Below are positions 8,618-16,086 of a stretch of DNA of 37,746 bases, piece by piece. Source of the stretch: Deltaproteobacteria bacterium (GTDB lineage Bacteria > Desulfobacterota > Syntrophobacteria > Syntrophobacterales > Thermodesulforhabdaceae); the NCBI GenBank assembly GCA_019309115.1, contig JAFDGW010000031.1, positions 1 through 37,746 of the forward strand, written 5' to 3'. The stretch's first letter is position 1. Each line of letters starts with the position of its first letter. The notes beneath the pieces were generated by a model, which saw only the letters and a program-made list of their open reading frames with translations, was not told where the DNA came from and ran no database searches. The position numbers and the translations under genes are program-made.

Positions 8618-9655
8618 GTGAGATTTTGGGGCTGGTTGTTTGCCTTTGTTTTAGTAGGGCTGGTAGGGGTTTTTGCTTTTTTCGTTACAAGGATGTATTT
8701 CTTTGCTTACACTCCGCTGGTTCAGGATAAACCCGTGAAAATAGCTATTCCCAAGGGAAGTTCGGGTGAAAAAGTCCTGAAAATTCTTTCTTCAAGCCTC
8801 AGGCTGGAACGAGGTCAGGTTTTGAAGATGAAGATGATTTTGAGGGTTTTGTCTTTGGACAGAAAGCTTAAGTCCGGGGAATACTTGATAGTTCCTTACA
8901 GCACGCCCCTTAATGTATTTTCGGTTTTGGCGAGAGGAATGGTGGTAAAGTATGCTGTTACGATTCCTGAAGGGTCTCGAATATACGAAGTTGCTGAGAT
9001 TATTGAGGAAAATGGCCTTGCTAAAAGAGATGAAATCCTAAGGCTTGCCAGTAGCGCCGAATTTGCCAGGAAGGTTGGGGTAAATGCACCGACACTTGAA
9101 GGTTATCTTTTTCCGGACACGTATTTTTTCACCAGAGAGGATAGCCCAGAAAAAATGCTCAGTACGATGGTGCGTCGGTTTAAACAAAAATTTCGTCCAG
9201 ACTGGAAAAAAAGAGCAGCTAAGCTTGGTTTCAGTATTCATGAAGTGGTGACCCTAGCTTCCATAGTTGAAAAAGAAGCCGTGTTTGATAGTGAACGTCC
9301 AGTTATTGCGGCTGTATTTTTGAACAGGTTGAAGAAAGGAATGCCTCTTCAGAGTGACCCCACAGCAGTTTACGATATTCCGGATTTTCGTGGTCCCGTA
9401 CTAAAAAGACACCTGAGACGGGATTCTCCGTACAATACCTATGTGATTCGAGGTTTACCACCCACGCCAATTTGCAGTCCTGGTGAAGCTTCCATAAAGG
9501 CTGTGTTGTATCCTGCACAGGTACCTTATCTTTATTTTGTCAGCAATGGTGACGGTACGCATCGTTTTTCTATATCATATAGTGAACACCTGAAGGCTAT
9601 AGAAGAAATCAGGGCGTTAAAAAAGGCGAATAATGGCGCTACGGGCACGCAATAA
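8618..9655 (+). CDS. mltG: Endolytic murein transglycosylase MltG
   Basis: MltG cuts nascent glycan strands at the inner membrane and sets their length. The 345-residue protein has one N-terminal membrane anchor (about residues 3-25) and then a LysM-like region. The YceG catalytic domain contains TLASIVEKEA, and its first Glu of EKE is residue 218, matching the known catalytic Glu218 of E. coli. Other family marks are AVFLNRLKKGMPLQSDPT, SPYNTYVIRGLPPTPI and YFVSNGDGTHRFS. GTG at 8618 is the start that leaves the anchor complete. The downstream nucleotidyltransferase overlaps its end by 23 bp, linking it with a possible UDP-GlcNAc supply gene. Confidence 0.95.
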   Translation: MRFWGWLFAFVLVGLVGVFAFFVTRMYFFAYTPLVQDKPVKIAIPKGSSGEKVLKILSSSLRLERGQVLKMKMILRVLSLDRKLKSGEYLIVPYSTPLNVFSVLARGMVVKYAVTIPEGSRIYEVAEIIEENGLAKRDEILRLASSAEFARKVGVNAPTLEGYLFPDTYFFTREDSPEKMLSTMVRRFKQKFRPDWKKRAAKLGFSIHEVVTLASIVEKEAVFDSERPVIAAVFLNRLKKGMPLQSDPTAVYDIPDFRGPVLKRHLRRDSPYNTYVIRGLPPTPICSPGEASIKAVLYPAQVPYLYFVSNGDGTHRFSISYSEHLKAIEEIRALKKANNGATGTQ

Positions 9656-10457
9656 GGTCGCAAGTATCGTTCTGGCTGCCGGACGAGGTAGTCGGATGAC
9701 AGGGTTCGATGGGAATAAAGCAACTTTGCCTTTAATTCCCTCAGAAGGTATTTTCGTAGGGAAACGGCCTTTTATCGAAGAAATCCTGTCTCAGCTTCCG
9801 CGTGGTCCAAGAGCCATTGTAGTACATCACGATGCCAAGAGGGTAATAGGGTTGAGCAAACAAAATAATGTTGTTCATATTAAACAACCTGTTTTGAACG
9901 GAACCGGCGGAGCTGTTCTGGCTGCAAGGGGATTCATGAAAGAGGTAGCGGCCGACGTAATAATTATTACCATGGGTGATGTGCCGCTGGTAAGGGCTCA
10001 AACTTACGAAAACTTGCTATCTGTCATGGAAGATGTAAATGCTCATGGTGCCTTGATTGCCTTTCGTCCGCAGGACAGAAAAAGGTATGGCTGTCTGGTA
10101 ACTGAGTATGGCTTCGTTAAAAAAATAATCGAATGGCAGTACTGGAAGGACCTACCAGCCGATAAGCAAGCAAAACTAGAGCTGTGCAATTCCGGTATTT
10201 ATGCTTTCAATAAAGACATTCTTTTGACATACCTTGACTTCTTGGCAAAAAAACCTCACAGAGTTGAAAAAACAATTAATGGTAGGAAGGTCATGATAGA
10301 AGAATACTTCCTTACGGATTTGATCGAGTGGATGGTTGCAGATGGCCACAGGATAACTTTTTGGATTGCTCCCGAGTATGAGGTTATTGGAGTGGATACA
10401 CCGGATGTTCTTAGGGAAGTGCAATTGATTTACGGCAGATTAACCAGATCACATTGA
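9633..10457 (+). CDS. GlmU-like sugar-1-phosphate nucleotidyltransferase (single domain)
   Basis: The nucleotide-binding loop VLAAGRGSRM lies near residue 13, a GTGGA motif near 91 contacts the base, and MGDVPL near 113 carries the metal-binding Asp. NSGIYAF and EEYFLTDLIEW also match the pyrophosphorylase domain of GlmU. At 274 residues it lacks the C-terminal left-handed beta-helix acetyltransferase of full GlmU, so at most the uridylyl step (UTP + GlcNAc-1-P) or a related sugar activation is encoded. An inositol-phosphate cytidylyltransferase role is less likely but not excluded. The start overlaps mltG by 23 bp, and the end overlaps the opposing ABC remnant by 28 bp. Confidence 0.8.
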   Translation: MALRARNKVASIVLAAGRGSRMTGFDGNKATLPLIPSEGIFVGKRPFIEEILSQLPRGPRAIVVHHDAKRVIGLSKQNNVVHIKQPVLNGTGGAVLAARGFMKEVAADVIIITMGDVPLVRAQTYENLLSVMEDVNAHGALIAFRPQDRKRYGCLVTEYGFVKKIIEWQYWKDLPADKQAKLELCNSGIYAFNKDILLTYLDFLAKKPHRVEKTINGRKVMIEEYFLTDLIEWMVADGHRITFWIAPEYEVIGVDTPDVLREVQLIYGRLTRSH

Positions 10458-10819
10458 AGCCAGTATCGCCCATTTTCGGACCTAATTGTTACCGGCAGAC
10501 CGAAAGCTTCTTTGAGGTTTTCATGATTTATCACATTTTCAGTTACACCTTGAGCCACTACTTTTCCATCTTTTATTATCAGAGCATGGTCAAAAAGCCT
10601 GATTCCAAAAACGGTAACAGTACCTTTTGTGGGCCAGAGATAGCCAGCAATTACCTTTAGCAGGGTTGTTTTTCCTGATCCATTGGCGCCAAGCACCACC
10701 CAGTTCGAACCACGTTCAATTTTCCAATTGATCCCTTTTAGAATTTGTTTCTTGCTTCGAGTCAAAGAAACACCATTGAGCACCACTGCATGTGCGCTGT
10801 TTTCGGCTCCCATCTTCAT
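10430..10819 (-). pseudogene. ABC ATPase with an in-frame internal deletion
   Basis: The 129-codon frame begins as a normal ABC nucleotide-binding domain. A-loop-like strands are followed by Walker A (LGANGSGKTTLLK, about residues 42-54) and then GYLWPTKGTVTVFG. It then jumps within a few residues (GIRLFDHALIIKDGKVVAQG) to the extreme C-terminal part of such domains, DGKVVAQG and the following helix. The Q-loop, LSGGQ signature, Walker B, D-loop and switch His are all absent, about 120-130 residues short of normal. The reading frame is intact across the junction, so this is either an old in-frame deletion or a stable mini-protein. It cannot be a functional ATPase. The N-terminal style resembles ModF/YlmA-like stand-alone ATPases. 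Its start overlaps the radC stop by 4 bp. Confidence 0.75.
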
Positions 10820-11484
10820 AACAATCCCTTTTCGGCAAAGGAAAAGTACCTGGTGCCGGCGATTATTATGTGATCAAGCAAGGTCACGTCAATTTGGTGT
10901 AGCAGATTCTGCAGAATTTTTGTAATTTCTTTATCCATTGTGGATGGTTCCGGATTGCCGCTTGGGTGGTTATGGGCCAGTATAATCGCTGTAGCTCGAT
11001 GAGTAATCACTGCTTCCACTACCAGTCTTGGAATAACACTTACTTTGTTTACGCTACCGGCCTGGATCATTTCAGTAGCCAGAACATCATTGGCGCTGTT
11101 CATAACCACAGCCCAGAGGCTTTCAAAGGGTTTGTCCACGAAGGGTTTCAAGTGCTTAAGAGCATCTTCAATGCACCGGATCTTCTTCTTTTGTGAGAAT
11201 TTGTCCTGTTCATATCTTCTGAACAGCTGGGCCACAAGGGATATGAAAAGGGCGGCTTTAGGTCCTAGCCCATTTACTTTTTCCAGTATCTGGGGCTGGG
11301 CATCTATTACTGCCGATAATGAGCCAAACTTTTCCAGAAGATCTTTTGCTATCTTTTTAACATCCCGCCTGGGAATGGCGTATGTCAGGAGCAATTCAAG
11401 GACTTCATGATCATGAAAACCGTTTAACCCCACGGCCTGGAATCGTCTTCGCAAACGCTCGCGATGACCTTTCGCATCCGACAT
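10816..11484 (-). CDS. radC: RadC-family JAMM/MPN protein
   Basis: The 222-residue protein has the usual N-terminal helix-hairpin-helix region (GHRERLRRRF, then VNGLGPKAA near residue 70). A C-terminal MPN domain carries the zinc motif AHNHPSGNPEPSTMD, where the histidines and the final Asp bind zinc. Family length is normal. Despite its name, RadC has no proven role in DNA repair; the fold suggests a metalloprotease or nuclease-like activity. It lies after mlaC with an 18-bp gap and before the ABC remnant with an ATGA-type 4-bp overlap, so it is probably cotranscribed from the fabD side. Confidence 0.93.
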   Translation of the reverse strand: MSDAKGHRERLRRRFQAVGLNGFHDHEVLELLLTYAIPRRDVKKIAKDLLEKFGSLSAVIDAQPQILEKVNGLGPKAALFISLVAQLFRRYEQDKFSQKKKIRCIEDALKHLKPFVDKPFESLWAVVMNSANDVLATEMIQAGSVNKVSVIPRLVVEAVITHRATAIILAHNHPSGNPEPSTMDKEITKILQNLLHQIDVTLLDHIIIAGTRYFSFAEKGLL

Positions 11485-11502
11485 ACTACTTACAACAGAC
11501 GT

Positions 11503-12156
11503 TTATCCGGCTAATTGTTGCTGCTGTTTATCAATGTTCAGCTTTTTTCGCATCCTTTCGAGCAGCGACTGAAAACTTTCTTTTACAAGCAAGGACTTGA
11601 ACTGGCTTCTGTAATTCTGGATTAGGCTTATACCCTCGACAATCACGTCATAGACTTTCCAGCCATCTTTTTTCTTTTTCAGTCTATATTCCACCACTAC
11701 ATCGGTATCTCGATCACGCAGGCCATGAATTTTTGTTTTAACCAGGGCGTATGGACCTCGGATAATCTGACCTTCGTACAATACTTCTTCACTTCCGCAT
11801 TCGTAATCGTCGTACTTATCGACGTAAGCCCGGAAGAGCAGTTCCTTGAATAACCTTTTAAATTCTTCTCGGTCCTCCGGCTTTTGCCTTTTCCAGTAAA
11901 TGCCAAGAACCCTGACGGCCATTTCGTCGAAATCGAAATATTGAGAAACTATTTTGCGGAGTTCTTCACGGTGAGCTGATATTTTCAGATGTTCGCCCGG
12001 TTTGCACTGTCTCAGTATGGCCAACACTTGCTCGGTTCCGTTGCGAATCACGTCAATGGGAGCCACTTCAACGTCGGCCTTTGCATGGCAGTTAACAACA
12101 ATTATTACCAATACGAACAAGACAACAATCCCGAAGTTCAACGTTAACCTTTTCAT
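11503..12156 (-). CDS. mlaC: MlaC/Ttg2D-type periplasmic phospholipid-binding protein
   Basis: MlaC carries phospholipids between the outer-membrane MlaA complex and the inner-membrane MlaFEDB transporter. The 217-residue precursor has a signal peptide (hydrophobic residues about 8-24, then CHAKA). The Tol_Tol_Ttg2 fold is recognised from YFDFDEMAVRVLGIYW, EFKRLFKELLFRAYVDKY, and the end VYDVIVEGISLIQNYRSQF. AGAGGAG precedes the ATG, and fabD ends 16 bp upstream. No mlaD, mlaE or mlaF gene is in the window. The nearby ABC remnant does not look like MlaF, so the partners must be encoded elsewhere. Confidence 0.9.
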   Translation of the reverse strand: MKRLTLNFGIVVLFVLVIIVVNCHAKADVEVAPIDVIRNGTEQVLAILRQCKPGEHLKISAHREELRKIVSQYFDFDEMAVRVLGIYWKRQKPEDREEFKRLFKELLFRAYVDKYDDYECGSEEVLYEGQIIRGPYALVKTKIHGLRDRDTDVVVEYRLKKKKDGWKVYDVIVEGISLIQNYRSQFKSLLVKESFQSLLERMRKKLNIDKQQQQLAG

Positions 12157-12172
12157 GGCACTCCTCTTTTAA

Positions 12173-13108
12173 CTAATTTTCATTGCCCTTCTTGTTTTTG
12201 AGCAAAAATTCAGCCAGCGTGGATGGATCTTCAACATGTTTTACCGTCGCTTTTCGATGTATTTTCTTCACGAGACCACATAACACCCGTTTAGGGCCAA
12301 CTTCAACAAAATTTGTATAGCCTTTTTGAACCAGCCATTGTACGGTTTCAATCCATCTTACGGGTTTTACTATCTGCAAAGCCAGCTTTTCCTTTGCTTC
12401 CGCACCGGAACTTATCGGTCTGGCATCAACGTTAGAAACAACCGGTATGCTTGGATCTAAAAAACGACATTTTTCCAGAACCTCGCGAAATTTCTCCGCC
12501 GCTTCGCTCATCCAGCTACTGTGCCATGGACCGCTAACATTCAATCTTACGCAATTTTTAATTCCGTATTTTTCATAATCCATTGTCGCCTTTTCTATGG
12601 CTACTTTTGGGCCGGTTAGTATGATCTGATTCGGAGAGTTCAGATTCGCAATTTCAAGTCCGAAACCCCGGCACAGTGTTTCGATTGCTTCATTAGGTGC
12701 GCCCATAACGGCGATCATTCCTCCCGGATGTCTCTCTGCCGCCTCTTGCATCAACTTGCCTCTTGCACGTACCAAAGTCAGAAGATCCTCCATGTTCAGA
12801 ACCCCGGCGGCATACAGAGCGCAGTATTCGCCCAAGCTGTGACCTATTGACGCTACAGGTACGATGTCATGGAGTTCGAGTATCTTAAAACACGCCAGAT
12901 TCATAACCGTGATGGCGGGTTGCACATTCTCTGTCATGGTCAGTTCATCTTCAGGACCTTCGAAACACAGCCTGATCATGTCCATGCCAAGCATTTCACT
13001 TGCTTCGTGAAAAAGGCGACGAACCTCTTCATAGCTTTCATAAAATTCTCTACCCATACCAACGTACTGGGAGCCCTGGCCGGGGAACATGAAAACCCAC
13101 TTTTCCAT
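12173..13108 (-). CDS. fabD: Malonyl-CoA:ACP transacylase FabD
   Basis: FabD loads malonate from malonyl-CoA onto acyl carrier protein for fatty-acid synthesis. The 311-residue protein shows FPGQGSQYVGMG at the start, the nucleophile elbow GHSLGEY with Ser91, a conserved His in SGPWHSSWM, and ending strands with NFVEVGPKRVL. The ATG follows GGGAGGAAT. It is the first gene of a leftward unit with mlaC, radC and the ABC remnant. No other fab gene is adjacent, which is unusual because fabD often sits with fabG, acpP or fabF. A palindrome overlaps its putative promoter. Confidence 0.95.
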   Translation of the reverse strand: MEKWVFMFPGQGSQYVGMGREFYESYEEVRRLFHEASEMLGMDMIRLCFEGPEDELTMTENVQPAITVMNLACFKILELHDIVPVASIGHSLGEYCALYAAGVLNMEDLLTLVRARGKLMQEAAERHPGGMIAVMGAPNEAIETLCRGFGLEIANLNSPNQIILTGPKVAIEKATMDYEKYGIKNCVRLNVSGPWHSSWMSEAAEKFREVLEKCRFLDPSIPVVSNVDARPISSGAEAKEKLALQIVKPVRWIETVQWLVQKGYTNFVEVGPKRVLCGLVKKIHRKATVKHVEDPSTLAEFLLKNKKGNEN

Positions 13109-13152
13109 GCGTCATTCCTCCCGAAAAAACTCTGATCGTACTTGGACTGGTG

Positions 13153-13180
13153 CATTTATCAGATAGGGTTATAAAGTCAA
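13153..13180 (-). promoter_or_regulatory. Weak candidate promoter for fabD
   Basis: Read on the minus strand: TTGACT (13175-13180), a 16-bp spacer, and TAAATG (13153-13158). The -35 matches 5 of 6 consensus bases; the -10 is poor. The -35 is half of the palindrome at 13174-13189. Confidence 0.3.
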
Positions 13181-13189
13181 GGTTGACTT
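13174..13189. promoter_or_regulatory. 16-bp palindrome, candidate operator of fabD
   Basis: AAGTCAA-GG-TTGACTT is a perfect 7+2+7 inverted repeat 65 bp upstream of fabD. It covers the putative -35 box, so a bound repressor would block transcription. Its length and symmetry are typical of a dimeric regulator site. I do not recognise which regulator would bind. Confidence 0.4.
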
Positions 13190-13272
13190 GGAGCTGTGTT
13201 GATTTCGAGTGCAAAGCGGGGCGAAAGAATGTGTTTGATATTGGACGGCGTCGGTTCCGAAGTAGTTGTCCG

Positions 13273-13301
13273 TTGACAGTGATCGTGGAGCGTGAAATAT
13301 T
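13273..13301 (+). promoter_or_regulatory. Candidate promoter of the aldehyde dehydrogenase-Moco operon
   Basis: A perfect TTGACA (13273-13278) is followed by a 17-bp spacer and AATATT (13296-13301, 4 of 6). A start near 13308 would give a 50-base leader before the ATG at 13359. Confidence 0.45.
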
Positions 13302-13358
13302 TTCAGAGCTTTCATAGCAGCGAAGTTTAATTGACTGGGAAGGTACGAGGCTAGATCA

Positions 13359-14813
13359 ATGCCTGAGACAGAGGATGTTTTTGTTGCTGGTTGTTGGATA
13401 GATGGCAGAGAGATTAGTACGGCGGAAAGGTGGATCGTTGAGAATCCGGCGGGCAGGCTGGCAGTTGCGGAAGTAGCAGTTGCAGGCGAAAAGGAAGTTG
13501 CGCAAGCGGTAGCAAGTGCTGAGGGGGCTTTTCGCAAGTGGAGAATGACCGACGCTGATTATAGAGCTGGTGTGTTGAAGCGGTGGGCTGAACTGCTCAG
13601 AAAATCCGCAGACCAACTGGCAGACCTGGTGTGTACGGAAGTGGGTAAACCTATTTTAGCTGCCCGATCTGAAGTTGAAAGTGCTGCGTCGTTTCTCGAT
13701 TATTGCTCATCCGAAGCTACAAAATTGCTGGGGCGTATTACAGGGTTTCCTGCTGGCCTAGGTGGGTACATGATTGTTCGGGAACCCGTGGGGGTGTGTG
13801 CGGTAATTACTCCCTATAATTATCCTTTGAGTACCTTCATTACAAAGGTCGGTCCTGCTATCGCTGTCGGATGCACTGTTGTGGTGAAACCGGACGAGCA
13901 CACACCATGTGCTACTCTTCTCGCTGCACGGCTGGCTCAGGAAGCCGGCCTATACCGAGGAGTACTCAACGTTGTTTGCGGCCCCGGAGAAAAAACAGGG
14001 CGCTTTCTTATTGATCATCCGTCGGTTCGCCTGATTTCCTTTACGGGAAGCACTGTGGTTGGCAAGGAGATAATTGCCAGGGCATCCAGAGGGGTTAAGC
14101 GTCTTGTGCTGGAGTTGGGGGGTAATTGTCCGGCAATTATTGCCGATGATGCTTCGTGGGAAGGACATTTAAATGGCATCGTGAACCAGACCTTTAAAAA
14201 CTCCGGGCAGTATTGTTATCGAATTACCCGTCTTATAGTACATGAAAGTATTTACAAGGATTTTGTTGAAGCCTTTGTTGAGGCTGCAAAAAAGCTCAGA
14301 GTAGGGGACCCTAGAGACAAACAAACAGATTTGGGGCCGCTGAATAATGTTAGAATTTACCAAAGGTTTCGTGAGCAGGTTTGCAGGCTTATGGAGAGGG
14401 GAGCGAGAATTTTATGTGGGGCTGTTCCCCCTGAAAACCCTGAAAATGGCTACTACTGTGTGCCAATAGTTATGGATAATGTACCAGCTGATGCTCGCAT
14501 TGCAGAAGAAGAGTTTTTCGGTCCGATCGCTTTTATAGATAGTTACAGGTTCTTTGATGATGCGCTAATGTTGGCCAACAGAACCCCGTTCGGTCTTGCA
14601 GCTTATATATTCACGCAGGACTTGAAGAAAGCATACAGGTGGGCTTCCATGCTAGAAGCCGGGAGCGTGTGGATAAATTGCATTCATCAGGCTCGTTTTG
14701 ATGCTCCCTTTGGAGGGTACAAGCAAAGTGGGATAGGAAGAGAAAAATCCCGTTTCGGCTTTGAGGAATTTACGGAACTCAAAACGGTTTATCTTTCGAT
14801 GGACGAGGAATGA
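13359..14813 (+). CDS. NAD(P)-dependent aldehyde dehydrogenase
   Basis: The 484-residue protein oxidises an aldehyde to the acid with NAD(P). The catalytic Cys286 lies in NSGQYCYR and the general base Glu252 in LVLELGGN. TPYNYPLSTF supplies the conserved Asn, and the cofactor fold shows SFTGSTVVGKEI. The C-terminal EEEFFGPI and FGGYKQSGIGREKS are standard for the family. The overall pattern is closest to succinate-semialdehyde or lactaldehyde dehydrogenases, but the substrate cannot be fixed. It is the first gene of a rightward unit, and mobB starts 12 bp after its stop. The enzyme itself needs no molybdenum, so its link to the cofactor genes is by operon only. Confidence 0.9.
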   Translation: MPETEDVFVAGCWIDGREISTAERWIVENPAGRLAVAEVAVAGEKEVAQAVASAEGAFRKWRMTDADYRAGVLKRWAELLRKSADQLADLVCTEVGKPILAARSEVESAASFLDYCSSEATKLLGRITGFPAGLGGYMIVREPVGVCAVITPYNYPLSTFITKVGPAIAVGCTVVVKPDEHTPCATLLAARLAQEAGLYRGVLNVVCGPGEKTGRFLIDHPSVRLISFTGSTVVGKEIIARASRGVKRLVLELGGNCPAIIADDASWEGHLNGIVNQTFKNSGQYCYRITRLIVHESIYKDFVEAFVEAAKKLRVGDPRDKQTDLGPLNNVRIYQRFREQVCRLMERGARILCGAVPPENPENGYYCVPIVMDNVPADARIAEEEFFGPIAFIDSYRFFDDALMLANRTPFGLAAYIFTQDLKKAYRWASMLEAGSVWINCIHQARFDAPFGGYKQSGIGREKSRFGFEEFTELKTVYLSMDEE

Positions 14814-14825
14814 CACGGAGGAATT

Positions 14826-15488
14826 ATGATACCTATTTTGTGTTTTGTCGGAGCAAAGAACGTTGGAAAAACTACGGTGCTGGAAAAGCTGATTCCGGAG
14901 CTTGTTAACCGAGGTTACCGGGTTGGCACTGTTAAGCACGATGTACATGGTTTTGATGTTGACCGAGAAGGCAAGGACACGTGGAGGCATGGACGAGCCG
15001 GAGCATCCACCGTGGTTATATCATCTCCGCAGGGGCTTGCCCTTATGAAAAAGCGAACTGAAGAGATGCCACTCGATCGCATCGTTGCCCGCTTTTTCTG
15101 GGAAGAAGAGATCGTGCTTACTGAGGGATTTAAGAAATCAGTCTATCCCAAAATAGAGGTATTCAGAAAAGAAGTTTCCAATACCCTTTTGTGTTCGAAG
15201 CAGGACAACCTAATAGCCATTGTGGGCGACAAACCCGAAGAATCATTGGAGGTGGAACATTTCGGGTGGGATGAAATAGATGGTCTGGCGGATTTCATAG
15301 AGGGAAGGTATTTAAGTAAGAGGAAGAAAAGAGACGCCTTTGTGCTTCTTGATGGAAAACGGTTGCCCATTAACAACTTCGTCGAAGAAATAATAACATC
15401 AACCGTTGAAGGGCTCCTCAAGACGTTGAGGGGTTGGGACGAGCCGTCCGATATTCTTTTGAGCATACGACGGACCAATGATACCTGA
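14826..15488 (+). CDS. mobB: Molybdopterin-guanine dinucleotide biosynthesis protein MobB, C-terminally extended
   Basis: MobB is a GTP-binding helper of MobA in making the bis-MGD cofactor. The P-loop VGAKNVGKTT lies at about residues 8-17, followed by GTVKHDVHGFDVDREGKDTWRH, the MobB signature region, and LTEGFKKS with the Walker B-like part. Residues about 165-220 form an extension (FVLLDGKRLPINNFVEEII and onward) absent from E. coli MobB, which is about 175 residues long. A ribosome site, CACGGAGGA, precedes the ATG. The end overlaps mobA by 11 bp. Confidence 0.92.
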   Translation: MIPILCFVGAKNVGKTTVLEKLIPELVNRGYRVGTVKHDVHGFDVDREGKDTWRHGRAGASTVVISSPQGLALMKKRTEEMPLDRIVARFFWEEEIVLTEGFKKSVYPKIEVFRKEVSNTLLCSKQDNLIAIVGDKPEESLEVEHFGWDEIDGLADFIEGRYLSKRKKRDAFVLLDGKRLPINNFVEEIITSTVEGLLKTLRGWDEPSDILLSIRRTNDT

Positions 15489-16086
15489 TCTGACGGGAGT
15501 TGTTCTCGCAGGCGGTGCAAGCCGGCGTTTTGGCCGTAACAAAGCTATGGAGGTTGTTGAAGGTGAGCGTTTGATCGACAGAAATGTAAGGATTCTTAGA
15601 GATTTCTGTAATCGCATTTTCGTGGTAACGAATGCTCCACAAGATTACTTGGGAGTAAAAGCCAATCTTGTTCGTGACTTTCAACCCAATCAGGGTCCCT
15701 TAATGGGGCTTTATACGGCCCTTGTGTATGCTCCATCTTCATGGGTTTTCGTCAGGGCTGTTGACATGCCTTATCTTGTGCCTGAACTCGCCAGAGCCAT
15801 GATTGGAATAGCTGCAAATGGCAGCAGATATGATGCTATTGTACCTGTTACAGGTAAGGGTTACGAACCTCTGTGCGCTCTTTATAATAGAAGATGTGTT
15901 AGAGCTATTGTCAGTGTTTTTCAAAGAGGGGAACGAAGAGTGGCCAGCTTTTTCAGAAGGGTAAACGTTCGTTTCATTGAAGAGACAGAGTGGAGACGCT
16001 TCGATTCAGAGGGGAAAAGTTTTATAAACATAAACACACCTCAGGATTATAATAGGCTAAGCGATGAAACTTCCAGAAGTTGTTAG
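15478..16086 (+). CDS. mobA: Molybdenum cofactor guanylyltransferase MobA
   Basis: MobA attaches GMP to Mo-molybdopterin to give MGD. The 202-residue protein has the GTP loop VLAGGASRRFGRNKA at residues about 9-23. RDFQPNQGPLMGL contacts the guanine, and RAVDMPYL carries the metal-binding Asp. NINTPQDY is the family's C-terminal motif. The start lies inside the end of mobB and the end overlaps moeA by 23 bp, so the three genes are translationally coupled. Confidence 0.94.
   Translation: MIPDLTGVVLAGGASRRFGRNKAMEVVEGERLIDRNVRILRDFCNRIFVVTNAPQDYLGVKANLVRDFQPNQGPLMGLYTALVYAPSSWVFVRAVDMPYLVPELARAMIGIAANGSRYDAIVPVTGKGYEPLCALYNRRCVRAIVSVFQRGERRVASFFRRVNVRFIEETEWRRFDSEGKSFININTPQDYNRLSDETSRSC

Noticed and set aside
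11503-12156. Complete Mla lipid transport operon
   Set aside because: Only MlaC is present; no MlaD, MlaE or MlaF is seen, and the nearby ABC remnant is a different subtype and is broken.
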